Below are positions 56,615 to 64,000 of a stretch of 64,000 nt of DNA, piece after piece. The position numbers were made by a program, and so were the translations under genes. Origin of the DNA: Streptomyces sp. HM190 (GTDB lineage: Bacteria > Actinomycetota > Actinomycetes > Streptomycetales > Streptomycetaceae). The notes below the pieces were generated by a model. That model made no database searches. It was not told where the DNA came from and saw nothing but the letters and a program-made list of their open reading frames with translations. The stretch is taken from positions 124,001 to 188,000 of the forward strand of contig NZ_CP047318.1 in NCBI RefSeq assembly GCF_009857135.1, given 5' to 3'. Within the stretch, counting starts at the first letter, position 1, and each line of letters opens with the position of its first letter.

Positions 56615-58777
56615 TCACTGCGGGTCGACCAGTTCGACGAGCTTCTCCGCGTCGTGGAGGGCGTCCGCGACAGTGCGCAGGAAGGCGACCGCGTCCCGGC
56701 CGTTGACCACCCTGTGGTCGTAGGCGAGTCCGAGGGTGACCACGGTGGTGGAGGCGGGCACCTCGTCCTTGAGGACGAGCCGGGTGAGCGCGCCTCCCAC
56801 CGAGACCATGCAGAGTTGCGGCGCCATGACGATCGGCTGGACGAACAGGACACCGGGTTCGGTGTTCAGCGACACGCTCAAACAGCCGCCGGACAGCTCA
56901 CCCGCGGTGAACTCGGCGCGGAACGCCTTCAGCCGGAAGTCCATGAGGTCGTCGGAGAGGTCGGCGAGGGAACGGCTGGCGCAGTCCCGCAGCACGGGGA
57001 TGTAGAGGCCGTTCCCGGCGTCCAGGGTGACGCCGATGTCGACGGTGTCGGCGAGCCGCACGGTCCGTTCGTCCACCAGGGTGCCGAACAGGTGCGGGAA
57101 GGCGGGGTGCGCGGCGGCCACGGCCTTGACCACGGCCTCCGGCAGTCCGACCTCGGCGCCGGTCTCGTCGGACAAGGTGCGCAGCCTGGCCAGCACCGCG
57201 TCCACGGAGACCTCGACCGCGGCGAAGGCGACGGGCACTTCCCGGTGGGCGCGGGTGACCACCGCGGCGGTCCCCTGCTGGGCCCGGTCGAGCACGTGGG
57301 TGCGGGCGGCGGGGCCGGGCTCCTGGGCGGGAGGGGGCGCGGGGGCGGCCGCGGGCGCGGCGGAGGCGGTGGGTGCAGGGGTGCCGGGCGCCGGGGCAGC
57401 GGGTGCCGGGGCGGCGGGCGGTTCGGCGAGGAGCTCGGCGAGGAGTTCCCCGACGCCGACCTCACTGCCTTCCGGGGCGTGCACCCGCAGATGCCCGGCA
57501 GCCGGTGCGGCGATCTCCTCGACCGCCTTGGAGGTCTCCAGCTCGACCAGTGGGTCCCCCTCGTCGATGTACGCGCCGTCGTCGGCGAACCACCGGAGCA
57601 CCAGGTAGGCGGTGTCGTTGTTGTTGAGCTTGGGCACGGCGACCGGCAGCCCGGCCGTCGGCTCGGCACTCTCCGCAGCGGCGGCTCCCGGCCCGGCGGC
57701 CTCCGGGCCGGCGGCCGCGAGCGGGGCGGCAGGCGGCGGGGCGGCAGGCGTGCGGGGCGGCAGGGACCGGGCCACGCCGGCCTCGATCTCGTCGGCGATC
57801 CGCTCAGCGCCGAGCAGCACCACCGCCTCCAAGTGCGGTGCGGTTGGCACCACCGAGTCGGCCGAGGACAACAGCAGGACAGGCGAGCGCAGTTGCGCCC
57901 AGATCCTCGTGTGCACCCGGGCGGCGATCTCGGCGCCCCAGGTACCGCCCTCGGTGCTCTCCTCCGCCACGGCGACCAGCCGGGCGTCCGCCAGCAGCGG
58001 CAGCACCGGCTCCAGGTCGGGCGGGTAGAGCCGGGCGGGGACCAGGACGTGCGCGGCGATCCGGCGGGCGCGCAGGAGCCGCGCGGCGTCGAGGGCCCGG
58101 TGCACGGTGCCGCCCGGACAGATCAGCACCACGTCGGCGGCGGTGCCGTCCATGGGGGAAACGTGCGCCCAGCCGGTGGACCCGCCCCGCAGCGCGTACC
58201 GGTGGTGTTCGTCCACCACCCCGTCGCGGAACATCCGCCGGGTGTAGAGGACCTTGTCCTCGAAGAGCATCGCGGGTCCCCGGTCGAGGCCCTCGGCAAG
58301 CTGGGCGTACGGGTCGTGGAAGGGACTCGTCTCGTACAGGGCCAGGTTGGGCACGCCGAGGAAGTGCTTCTGGAGGCTCTGGCTGTGGGTGGGACCGTAG
58401 CCACGGTTGCCGCCCACGGGACAGCGCACCACCACCGGCATCGGCACCCGGTCGCCGTACATTGTCACCGACTTGGAGATCAGGTTGAGTATCTGGTCGA
58501 AGGCGAGCGCGGCGAAGTCGCCGAACATCATCTCCACGATCGCCTGGTCGCCCGCGAGCGCCAGGCCGCCCGCCACGCCGGTGATGCCCGCCTCGCTGAT
58601 CGGGGTGGAGAGCACCCGGTCCGGGTGGCGGGCCGACAGACCGCGGGTCACCTTGAAGGCGCCGCCGTACGGGTCTCGCACGTCCTCGCCGAGCAGGTGT
58701 AGTGAGGACCGTTCCTCGAACAGGCGGTGCAGGGCCGCGTTGAGTGCCTCCACCACGCGGGGCGCGGGGCGGGTCAC
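56615..58777 (-). CDS. PDH E1beta-lipoyl-E2 fusion for hydroxyethyl-unit transfer (NapD/QncL-like)
   Basis: A 720-residue fusion. Residues 1-330 are a transketolase-type E1 beta subunit (LLGEDVRDPYGGAFKVTRGL, STPISEAGITGVAGGLAL). After an Ala/Pro linker, residues 380-450 form a lipoyl domain with the lipoylated Lys in ELETSKAVEEI. After a second linker, residues 500-720 are the E2 acyltransferase, ending YDHRVVNGRDAVAF. The E2 motif H-x-x-x-D-G reads H-R-V-V-N-G, so the catalytic Asp is Asn. Proteins of this fusion type take a C2 unit from a ketose phosphate and pass it to an ACP in the quinocarcin and naphthyridinomycin pathways. Start overlaps the ACP stop by 4 bp. Confidence 0.85.
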   Translation of the reverse strand: MTRPAPRVVEALNAALHRLFEERSSLHLLGEDVRDPYGGAFKVTRGLSARHPDRVLSTPISEAGITGVAGGLALAGDQAIVEMMFGDFAALAFDQILNLISKSVTMYGDRVPMPVVVRCPVGGNRGYGPTHSQSLQKHFLGVPNLALYETSPFHDPYAQLAEGLDRGPAMLFEDKVLYTRRMFRDGVVDEHHRYALRGGSTGWAHVSPMDGTAADVVLICPGGTVHRALDAARLLRARRIAAHVLVPARLYPPDLEPVLPLLADARLVAVAEESTEGGTWGAEIAARVHTRIWAQLRSPVLLLSSADSVVPTAPHLEAVVLLGAERIADEIEAGVARSLPPRTPAAPPPAAPLAAAGPEAAGPGAAAAESAEPTAGLPVAVPKLNNNDTAYLVLRWFADDGAYIDEGDPLVELETSKAVEEIAAPAAGHLRVHAPEGSEVGVGELLAELLAEPPAAPAPAAPAPGTPAPTASAAPAAAPAPPPAQEPGPAARTHVLDRAQQGTAAVVTRAHREVPVAFAAVEVSVDAVLARLRTLSDETGAEVGLPEAVVKAVAAAHPAFPHLFGTLVDERTVRLADTVDIGVTLDAGNGLYIPVLRDCASRSLADLSDDLMDFRLKAFRAEFTAGELSGGCLSVSLNTEPGVLFVQPIVMAPQLCMVSVGGALTRLVLKDEVPASTTVVTLGLAYDHRVVNGRDAVAFLRTVADALHDAEKLVELVDPQ

Positions 58778-59031
58778 GGCGTCCCCGGCTTCGCGGTGAG
58801 TGCCGCGCGCAGGGCGCCGACGCTCCGGCAGCGGCGCACCTCGCGGGCGGTGAGCCGGATGCCGTAGGTGTGTTCGATACGGGAGACGATCTGGACGTGT
58901 CGCAGGCTGGTCCAGGCCGCCGTGGTGGCGGTCCCGGTCTCCTCCGTCACCTCGGCGGCGGGTATCTGGAGCACCTCGGCGACGAGGCCGGTCAGTCCGC
59001 TCAGGTCGGTGGGCTCGGTCAGTTCGGCCAT
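58774..59031 (-). CDS. Acyl carrier protein for the C2 starter unit (NapC-like)
   Basis: An 85-residue carrier protein, MAELTEPTDLSGLTGLVAEV. The phosphopantetheine Ser lies in AAWTSLRHVQIVSRIEHTYG, where the usual D-S-L is T-S-L preceded by Trp. GGAGG stands 4 nt before ATG 59031. It overlaps the E1alpha gene by 13 bp and the E1beta-E2 gene by 4 bp, so production of the three is tightly coupled. It should carry the glycolyl/hydroxyethyl unit. Confidence 0.82.
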   Translation of the reverse strand: MAELTEPTDLSGLTGLVAEVLQIPAAEVTEETGTATTAAWTSLRHVQIVSRIEHTYGIRLTAREVRRCRSVGALRAALTAKPGTP

Positions 59032-60035
59032 CGGTCCTCCTTCCTCGGGTCCGCGGGACCGGACCCCGTCCAGGTGGCGGGCGGCCGTGCCTCCACCTCG
59101 CGGGCCACTTCTTCCAGGTCGGCGCGGATGCGCGCGTCGAGTTCCCGGAACGGCGCGCCCAGTCGGCCGGTCAGCTCCCGGTGCCAGTCGCCGGCCCGGA
59201 GCCGCTCCACCTCCGCCGGGTCGCGGGTGTCGTCGCCCTTGCTGTGGGGGCCCAGCCGGTGGGTGGTGAACTGCACGACCGCCGGGCGGTGTTCCTCGCG
59301 GACCCGGCGCACCACGGGGGTGAGCCGTTCTCGGATCTCCGGTACGTGGTGGCCGGTGATCTCCACGAAGTCGATGCCGAAGGCGGCGGCCCGGTCGGCG
59401 ATCGAGCCGGCCATCTGGGCGTGCGTCGGGGTGGATTGGGCGATCCCGTTGTGTTCGACGACGACCAGGACCGGCACCTGCCACAGGGCGGCCATGTTGA
59501 GTGCTTCGTAGACCGCTCCCTCGCCCCAGGTGCCGTCGCCGACGAACGCGGCGGCGAGCCGGCCGGATCCCGTGCGCTTGCAGCGCAGTCCGATGCCTAC
59601 GGCGAGCGGCAGGCTCTGCCCTTGCACACCGGTGGAGAGGTAGCCGTCGCGGCGGATGTGCTGGCTGCCGCCGACGCCTGAACACACCGCGCCGACGCGT
59701 CCCATGATCTCCGCGAGCAGTCCGGCGGGGTCCCGGAACAGGGCGAGGTAGTGGCCGTGGCCCCGGTGGTTGCTGAGTACGTGGTCGCCGACGAGCAGCG
59801 GGGCCAGGGCGACCGGCACGTACTCCTGTCCGAGGCAGGTGTGCGTGGTGCCGTTGAGCCTGCCCTCGGCGAACATCCGCAGCAGCAGGTTCTCGAAGTG
59901 GCGGATGGTCAGCAGGGATTCCAGGTCCTCACGCCCGGGTGCGGCGGGGGGTTCCGCGAGGGACAGGGCAACCGGTGGGTGTGCGGCGGCCGGGGCGGCC
60001 GGTGTACGGCCCGGTTCCGGCGGACGCGCGGTCAT
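59019..60035 (-). CDS. PDH E1alpha-like, TPP-dependent (NapB/QncN-like)
   Basis: A 338-residue E1 alpha subunit. TPP site GDGTWGEGAVYEALNMAALW then VVVEHNG (GDG...N motif); earlier LSNHRGHGHYLALF and GGSQHIRRDGYLSTGVQG are family blocks. It pairs with the E1beta part of the fusion protein to decarboxylate or cleave a ketose and pass the hydroxyethyl group to lipoate. First gene of the leftward starter operon (E1alpha, ACP, E1beta-E2, KASIII). GGAGG 8 nt before ATG. A set of phased repeats lies about 72-105 bp upstream. Confidence 0.85.
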   Translation of the reverse strand: MTARPPEPGRTPAAPAAAHPPVALSLAEPPAAPGREDLESLLTIRHFENLLLRMFAEGRLNGTTHTCLGQEYVPVALAPLLVGDHVLSNHRGHGHYLALFRDPAGLLAEIMGRVGAVCSGVGGSQHIRRDGYLSTGVQGQSLPLAVGIGLRCKRTGSGRLAAAFVGDGTWGEGAVYEALNMAALWQVPVLVVVEHNGIAQSTPTHAQMAGSIADRAAAFGIDFVEITGHHVPEIRERLTPVVRRVREEHRPAVVQFTTHRLGPHSKGDDTRDPAEVERLRAGDWHRELTGRLGAPFRELDARIRADLEEVAREVEARPPATWTGSGPADPRKEDRWPN

Positions 60036-60106
60036 GGCGGACTCCTCCCTGCGGACAGGACTGCGGGTGCACCAGGTGATCGGTCGTCACGCTAGGACGC
60101 GCCGTT

Positions 60107-60140
60107 CTCAATCCGGTGCTCGATCCGGTCTCATCCGCGG
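60107..60140. promoter_or_regulatory. Phased repeats in the divergent promoter (possible SARP site)
   Basis: CTCAATCCGG at 60107, CTCGATCCGG at 60119 and CTCATCCGCG at 60130: three related elements at 12- and 11-bp spacing. They lie within the 293-bp region 60036-60328 between the starter-unit operon and the flavin monooxygenase gene, which otherwise holds no gene. They resemble SARP heptamer arrays, weaker than those at 37.6 kb. Confidence 0.5.
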
Positions 60141-60328
60141 GCCCTCGCTCTCCGACGTCTCTTACCTCGTTCTCAGCGTGGTTGCGCCCGCTTCGCACCC
60201 GCCCGTTAACTGGCCGTCATCCCGACGGGAAGCAGCCCCGTGGTCCCGGACCGGCCCGCGCCTGCCGTGGTTTCGCGCCCCGCGCACTGCCCGTGCGGCG
60301 GGTCCGGCCGTTGCGAAGGAGTCAGAAG

Positions 60329-61807
60329 ATGCCGCCGTCCCCTCAGGTGCTCATCGTCGGCGCCGGACCTGCCGGGCTCGCGCTCGCGGCGGAACTGGCC
60401 GGCTTCGGCGTCTCCTGCCAGGTGGTCGACAAGCGCACCGGGCGCAGCCGGCTGTCTCGTGCCTGCACGGTCGAGCCCCGCACCCTGGAACTCCTCGACA
60501 TGCGCGGCCGGGTGGGTGACGTGCTGGCCTGGGGGCGGGAATGCCCGCATCCGCCGCTCGGCAACGAGGACGGCTACCTGGACTACGGGCTACTCGACAC
60601 GCCTTTCCCGTTCAGCCTGTCCATCCCGCAGGCGCGGACCGAGGACGCGCTGCAGGCCGCCGCCGAGAAGGCGGGCGCGGTGCTGCTCTTCGGGACCGAG
60701 ATGACCGGGCTGTCGCAGGACGACGACGGGGTCGATGTCGAGCTGACCGGTCCGGAGGGCCCGGCCACCGTCCGGGCCCGGTACGTCGTCGGCTGTGACG
60801 GGGTGAACTCCACCGTCCGTGACGCCATCGGCGTGGAGTTCGACGGCTGGAACTACGACCAGTCGCTGATGATGGCCGACGCCCGGCTGAGCAGTCCGCC
60901 GGGGCCGGCCGAGTACGCGCGGATCACCCGGCGCGGCATGGCGGCCCTGTTCCCGTTCCGTGATGGCACGTACCGGGTCATCGTGCTGGACCGGGAGAAG
61001 TTCGCCGTCCCCGCCGAAGAGCCGCTGACGCTGGAGGACCTGAGCGAGAGCTGCGCCGCCATCCTGGGCTCGGACATCGGCATGCACAACCCTCTGTGGC
61101 TGTCCCGGTTCCGCAGCTCGCAGCGGCACGCGAAGACGTACCGGGCCGGCCGGGTGCTGCTCGCGGGGGACGCCGCGCACACGCACATCCCGTCCGGCGG
61201 ACAGGGGCTCCAGACTGGCATCCAGGACGCGTTCAACCTGGGCTGGAAGCTGCGGGCGGTCCTCGACGGATGGGCACCGCAGGGGCTGCTCGACAGTTAC
61301 GAGGCGGAGCGGTACCCGATCGCGGCGGAGACGCTGCGCAAGACCGACCTGTCCTTCCGCTTCGAGACCTCCGACAGTCTTCCCGCGCGGATGCTGCGCA
61401 AGGCCGCGATGTGGTCGATGCGGATCCAGCCGGTGCACCGGCTGAACGTGCTGCATCTTTCGGGGCTGACCCTGCGTTACCCGGCGGACAAGCGTGACCG
61501 GTGGACGGGCCGGCGGGTACCGGACCGGCCGCTCGTGGCGGCCCCAGGCGGCCCGGAGCGGCTGTACGAGTTGTTCCGGAGCGGTCATTTCGTGCTGACC
61601 GGCACGAGAGGCTGTCCGTCCGCCGCCGCAGGCTGGGAGGCCCGGCTGCGTACGGGTGTGCTCGCCGAACCTCTCGGCGCCGGGTGGCCCGCGCATGTGC
61701 TGATCAGGCCGGACGGCTACGTGGCGTGGGCGGGCGTCGAACCGGGTCGGGGGTTGACGAGGGCACTGCGTCGCTGGTGCGGTGAGCCGCGCACGGTCGC
61801 CGGCTGA
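60329..61807 (+). CDS. FAD-dependent aromatic monooxygenase (SfmO-like)
   Basis: A 492-residue class A flavin monooxygenase (UbiH/PheA/TetX-like). FAD motif VLIVGAGPAGLALAAEL (GxGxxG), RARYVVGCDGVNSTVRDAIG (DG motif) and VLLAGDAAHTHIPSGGQGLQ (GD motif) are all intact. ATG 60329 has AAGGAG upstream. Such enzymes oxidise the phenolic ring of THIQ antibiotics to hydroquinone or quinone, or act in late steps; that is the inferred task. Followed after 12 nt by the metallophosphoesterase gene. Confidence 0.85.
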   Translation: MPPSPQVLIVGAGPAGLALAAELAGFGVSCQVVDKRTGRSRLSRACTVEPRTLELLDMRGRVGDVLAWGRECPHPPLGNEDGYLDYGLLDTPFPFSLSIPQARTEDALQAAAEKAGAVLLFGTEMTGLSQDDDGVDVELTGPEGPATVRARYVVGCDGVNSTVRDAIGVEFDGWNYDQSLMMADARLSSPPGPAEYARITRRGMAALFPFRDGTYRVIVLDREKFAVPAEEPLTLEDLSESCAAILGSDIGMHNPLWLSRFRSSQRHAKTYRAGRVLLAGDAAHTHIPSGGQGLQTGIQDAFNLGWKLRAVLDGWAPQGLLDSYEAERYPIAAETLRKTDLSFRFETSDSLPARMLRKAAMWSMRIQPVHRLNVLHLSGLTLRYPADKRDRWTGRRVPDRPLVAAPGGPERLYELFRSGHFVLTGTRGCPSAAAGWEARLRTGVLAEPLGAGWPAHVLIRPDGYVAWAGVEPGRGLTRALRRWCGEPRTVAG

Positions 61808-61819
61808 TCCGGGGATCCG

Positions 61820-63085
61820 GTGTCCTCCGCGTTGTTCGTGGCGCTCGTGCTGCCGGTCCTGGCCGGTGCCCACTTCTTCGTGTGGTGGCGGATGGTCCGT
61901 GCCACGACGTCCCCGGGTTCGTGGTGGCGCCGGGCCGGTACGGTCCTGATCGTGCTGCTGGCGCTGCTGCTGGTGGCCGCGCCGCCCGGGGAGCGCGCGC
62001 TGCCCGCTCCGCTGGCCACTGCGGTCGGCTGGCCCGGCTTCACCTGGATGGCGGGGATCCTCTACCTGACGCTGGCGCTGCTGGCGGGTGAGGCGGTCCG
62101 CCCCGTGCTGCTGCGGGTCCGGCGGCGGCGCTCCGTCGGTGACGCGGCGTCCGCAGCCCTGAGCACGGCGTCCGAGTGCGGAGGGGAGCGCCCGTACGGT
62201 ACGGGCTCCGCATCCGGCCCGGACAGCCCGGCGCCCGCGTCGGCCGACGGGCTCCTGGCCTCCCGGCGGATGTTCGTGAGCCGGGTCGTCGCCGTCGCCG
62301 CCGGGACCGCCGCCGGCGCCGCCGTGGGGTATGGCGCGTACACCGCGCTGGGGCCGCCCCGTGTCAGGCACCTCGTCGTGCCCCTGGCCCGGCTCGGCCC
62401 GGAGGCCCACGGTTTCCGGATCGCGCTGATCAGCGACATCCACCTGAACGTGCTGGTGGGGCGTTCCCGCACGCGGCAGTTGGTGGACCTCCTCAACGGC
62501 ACAGAGCCGGACCTGGTGGCCCTCGTGGGTGACCTCGTGGAGGACGCCGACGTGGCTGTCCAGGGTCGGGCCGCCGAACCGCTCGCGGACCTGCGGGCGC
62601 CGCACGGCGCGTACTACGTGACCGGGAACCACGAGTTCTACTCGGGCGCCGAGCAGTGGGTCCGCTTCGTGAGCGGGCTCGGGCTGCGCCCCTTGCGCAA
62701 CGAGCGGGTCGCCCTGCCGGGCTTCGATCTGGCCGGGGTTGAGGACGCCAGCGGCGTCGACCACGGCGGCGGCCCCGACTACGAGGCCGCGTTGGGCGGA
62801 CGTGACCGGGACCGGGCCGTGGTTCTCCTCGCCCACCAGCCGGCTCAGGTCACTGAGGCTGCCAGGTACGGGGTGGACCTCCAGTTGTCCGGGCACACCC
62901 ATGGCGGTCAGCTGTGGCCCTTCACCCGTCTCGCGTCGTTGGTCGAGCCGGACGTCGCCGGGCTGAGCCGGCACCGGGACACCCTGCTGTATGTGAGCCG
63001 GGGCACCGGCTTCTGGGGGCCGCCCGTCCGCCTGGACGCCGACCCGGACATCACCGTCGTGGAGCTGGCGTTGCCCCACGCCTGA
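61820..63085 (+). CDS. Membrane-anchored metallophosphoesterase (YkuE-like)
   Basis: A 421-residue protein. Three N-terminal hydrophobic helices (to about residue 90), a variable linker, a further hydrophobic segment, then a calcineurin-like phosphoesterase domain. Metal motifs are ISDIHLN, ALVGDLVEDAD, YVTGNHEFY and LSGHTHGGQLWPF. Relatives are cell-surface phosphoesterases acting on lipid-linked or nucleotide substrates. GTG start 12 nt after the monooxygenase stop, so co-transcribed. Role in the pathway is unknown; a phosphorylated, self-protected intermediate is one possibility. Confidence 0.82.
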   Translation: MSSALFVALVLPVLAGAHFFVWWRMVRATTSPGSWWRRAGTVLIVLLALLLVAAPPGERALPAPLATAVGWPGFTWMAGILYLTLALLAGEAVRPVLLRVRRRRSVGDAASAALSTASECGGERPYGTGSASGPDSPAPASADGLLASRRMFVSRVVAVAAGTAAGAAVGYGAYTALGPPRVRHLVVPLARLGPEAHGFRIALISDIHLNVLVGRSRTRQLVDLLNGTEPDLVALVGDLVEDADVAVQGRAAEPLADLRAPHGAYYVTGNHEFYSGAEQWVRFVSGLGLRPLRNERVALPGFDLAGVEDASGVDHGGGPDYEAALGGRDRDRAVVLLAHQPAQVTEAARYGVDLQLSGHTHGGQLWPFTRLASLVEPDVAGLSRHRDTLLYVSRGTGFWGPPVRLDADPDITVVELALPHA

Positions 63086-63125
63086 CCGTGTGGGCGACGG
63101 CAGGGCGCGGGGCGTCACCGGTGTG

Positions 63126-64000
63126 TCAGTGGTCGCCGTGCCCGTTCAGGAGCGGCAGGCCCGCCATGTACCGGCGGAAATATCCCGCGGTCGGGGTGTG
63201 GGCCTCGGCGACCTGGTCGGGGGTCCCGGCCGCCACGACCGCGCCTCCGTCCGGTCCGGCGCCCGGGCCGAGATCGATCACCCAGTCCGCGGAGGCCGCG
63301 ACGGGGATGTCGTGCTCGGCGACGACCACCGTGTTGCCCGAGTCCAGGAGCAGGTCGAAGGCGTCCACCATGCGCTGGATGTCGGAAGGGTGCAGACCCG
63401 AGACGGGTTCGTCGAGTACGACCAGTCCGGCCTTGCGGCCCGCGGAACCACGCTGGATCGCCGACGCGAGCTTGAGGCGCTGCGCCTCGCCGCCGGAGAG
63501 TTCCGTGGCGTTCTGGCCGAGTTGCAGATAGCCGAGGCCGACCCGGTCCATGGCCTTGAGTGTCTCCGCCAACTGCCGGTTCTCCGTGAGGCGTTCGACG
63601 GCCTCGGCGACGGTCAGCTCCAGCACCCCGTCGACGGTCAGTCCCTGGTAGGTGATCTCCAGGGCCTCCGGTGTGTAGCGGCGTCCCTCGCAGGCGTCGC
63701 AGACCACCCACACGTCCGGCAGGAAGTGCATGTCGACCAGCTTGCGGCCGTACCCGGTGCAGACCTCGCAGCGTCCGCCGTTGGCTGTGTTGAAGGAGAA
63801 CCAGGAGGCCTTGATGCCGCGCTTGCGCGCCTCGTCGGTCTCCGCGAACAGCTTGCGAACGATGTCGAACGCTTTGCTGTAGGTGGCGGGGTTGGACCGG
63901 GGTGTCCGGCCGATCGGCTCCTGGTCGACCACGGCGACCCAGCCGAAGGTCCCGGCACCGGTGACCCGGCGGACGGTGTCGGTCGCCGTTCCGCTCAGAG
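63126..64000 (-). CDS. UvrA-like ABC ATPase, self-resistance candidate (5' part outside window)
   Basis: The visible 290 residues are the C-terminal half of a UvrA-family protein: VVDQEPIGRTPRSNPATYSK, zinc finger CEVCTGYGRK...CDACEGRRYTPEAL, signature ELSGGEAQRLKLAS and Walker B LVVLDEPVSGLHPSD with VAEHDIPVAA. The gene starts beyond 64000. UvrA-like proteins occur in clusters for DNA-alkylating drugs, including saframycin-type THIQs, and protect the producer by recognising drug-DNA adducts. A housekeeping uvrA is less likely here because of the setting and because the distances between motifs are shorter than usual at the C-terminus. Confidence 0.82.
   Translation of the reverse strand, partial: LSGTATDTVRRVTGAGTFGWVAVVDQEPIGRTPRSNPATYSKAFDIVRKLFAETDEARKRGIKASWFSFNTANGGRCEVCTGYGRKLVDMHFLPDVWVVCDACEGRRYTPEALEITYQGLTVDGVLELTVAEAVERLTENRQLAETLKAMDRVGLGYLQLGQNATELSGGEAQRLKLASAIQRGSAGRKAGLVVLDEPVSGLHPSDIQRMVDAFDLLLDSGNTVVVAEHDIPVAASADWVIDLGPGAGPDGGAVVAAGTPDQVAEAHTPTAGYFRRYMAGLPLLNGHGDH

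Noticed and set aside
63126..64000. Housekeeping uvrA
   Set aside because: Setting at the end of a DNA-alkylator cluster favours a dedicated resistance paralogue, but only half the gene is visible, so this is not fully excluded.

Overview
The window looks like a Streptomyces (or close actinomycete) chromosome. GC content is very high, codons are strongly G/C-ending, GTG starts are common, and one pathway regulator carries a rare TTA codon. It holds two unrelated blocks joined by a degraded insertion sequence.

Block 1 (1-14.9 kb) is an organosulfur-scavenging island. It encodes an FMN reductase (partial), an SfnB-type acyl-CoA-dehydrogenase-like protein, the dimethyl-sulfone monooxygenase SfnG, a divergent LysR regulator, four more bacterial-luciferase-like (LLM) flavin monooxygenases, a GNAT acetyltransferase, an amino-acid-type ABC importer (solute-binding lipoprotein, ATPase, permease) and a glutathione-S-transferase-like protein. 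Four tiny ORFs sit just upstream of transcription units here. Three carry an R/S-H-[IV]-D-L-x-R-V core and one a close variant, and all contain cysteine. They look like the actinobacterial sulfur/cysteine leader (attenuator) peptides. A decayed AAA kinase lies inside the block. An IS3-family remnant (14.9-15.6 kb) marks the border.

Block 2 (about 16.8-64 kb, running off the right edge) is a tetrahydroisoquinoline (THIQ) antibiotic cluster of the naphthyridinomycin/cyanocycline/quinocarcin/saframycin kind. A leftward operon encodes a fatty-acyl-AMP ligase-ACP, a three-module NRPS, a GPR1/FUN34/YaaH membrane protein, an SfmD-type heme 3-methyltyrosine hydroxylase with the Hx38HxxxC heme-binding motif, a C-methyltransferase candidate, an O-methyltransferase and an MFS exporter. 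Downstream lie a secreted bicovalent-flavin oxidase (NapU-like) and another methyltransferase. A rightward operon encodes a type II thioesterase, a C-A*-T NRPS with a dead A domain, an MbtH protein, a C-A-T-reductase NRPS with an atypical C domain (SfmC-like), an Fe/2OG arginine-oxygenase-like enzyme (dehydroarginine supply) and a stand-alone C*-A NRPS without a T domain. Then come a SARP/AfsR regulator with a TTA codon, a membrane M28 peptidase (leader removal), a lipoprotein, and a leftward set (altered KASIII, PDH E1beta-E2 fusion, ACP, PDH E1alpha) for hydroxyethyl-unit loading. A flavin monooxygenase, a metallophosphoesterase and a UvrA-like self-resistance protein (partial) finish the window.

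Inferred logic: tyrosine becomes 3-hydroxy-5-methyl-O-methyltyrosine, arginine becomes dehydroarginine, and a ketose provides the C2 starter. A lipo-oligoalanine leader is built by the FAAL and the three-module NRPS. The core is assembled and reductively released, the leader is cut off by the peptidase, and the drug is activated outside the cell, with UvrA-like repair protecting host DNA. The most unusual features are the triplicated, almost sequence-identical A-T segment (1.66-1.78 kb per copy) in the leader NRPS, the complementary broken NRPSs, and 11-bp-phased repeats in the central divergent promoter.
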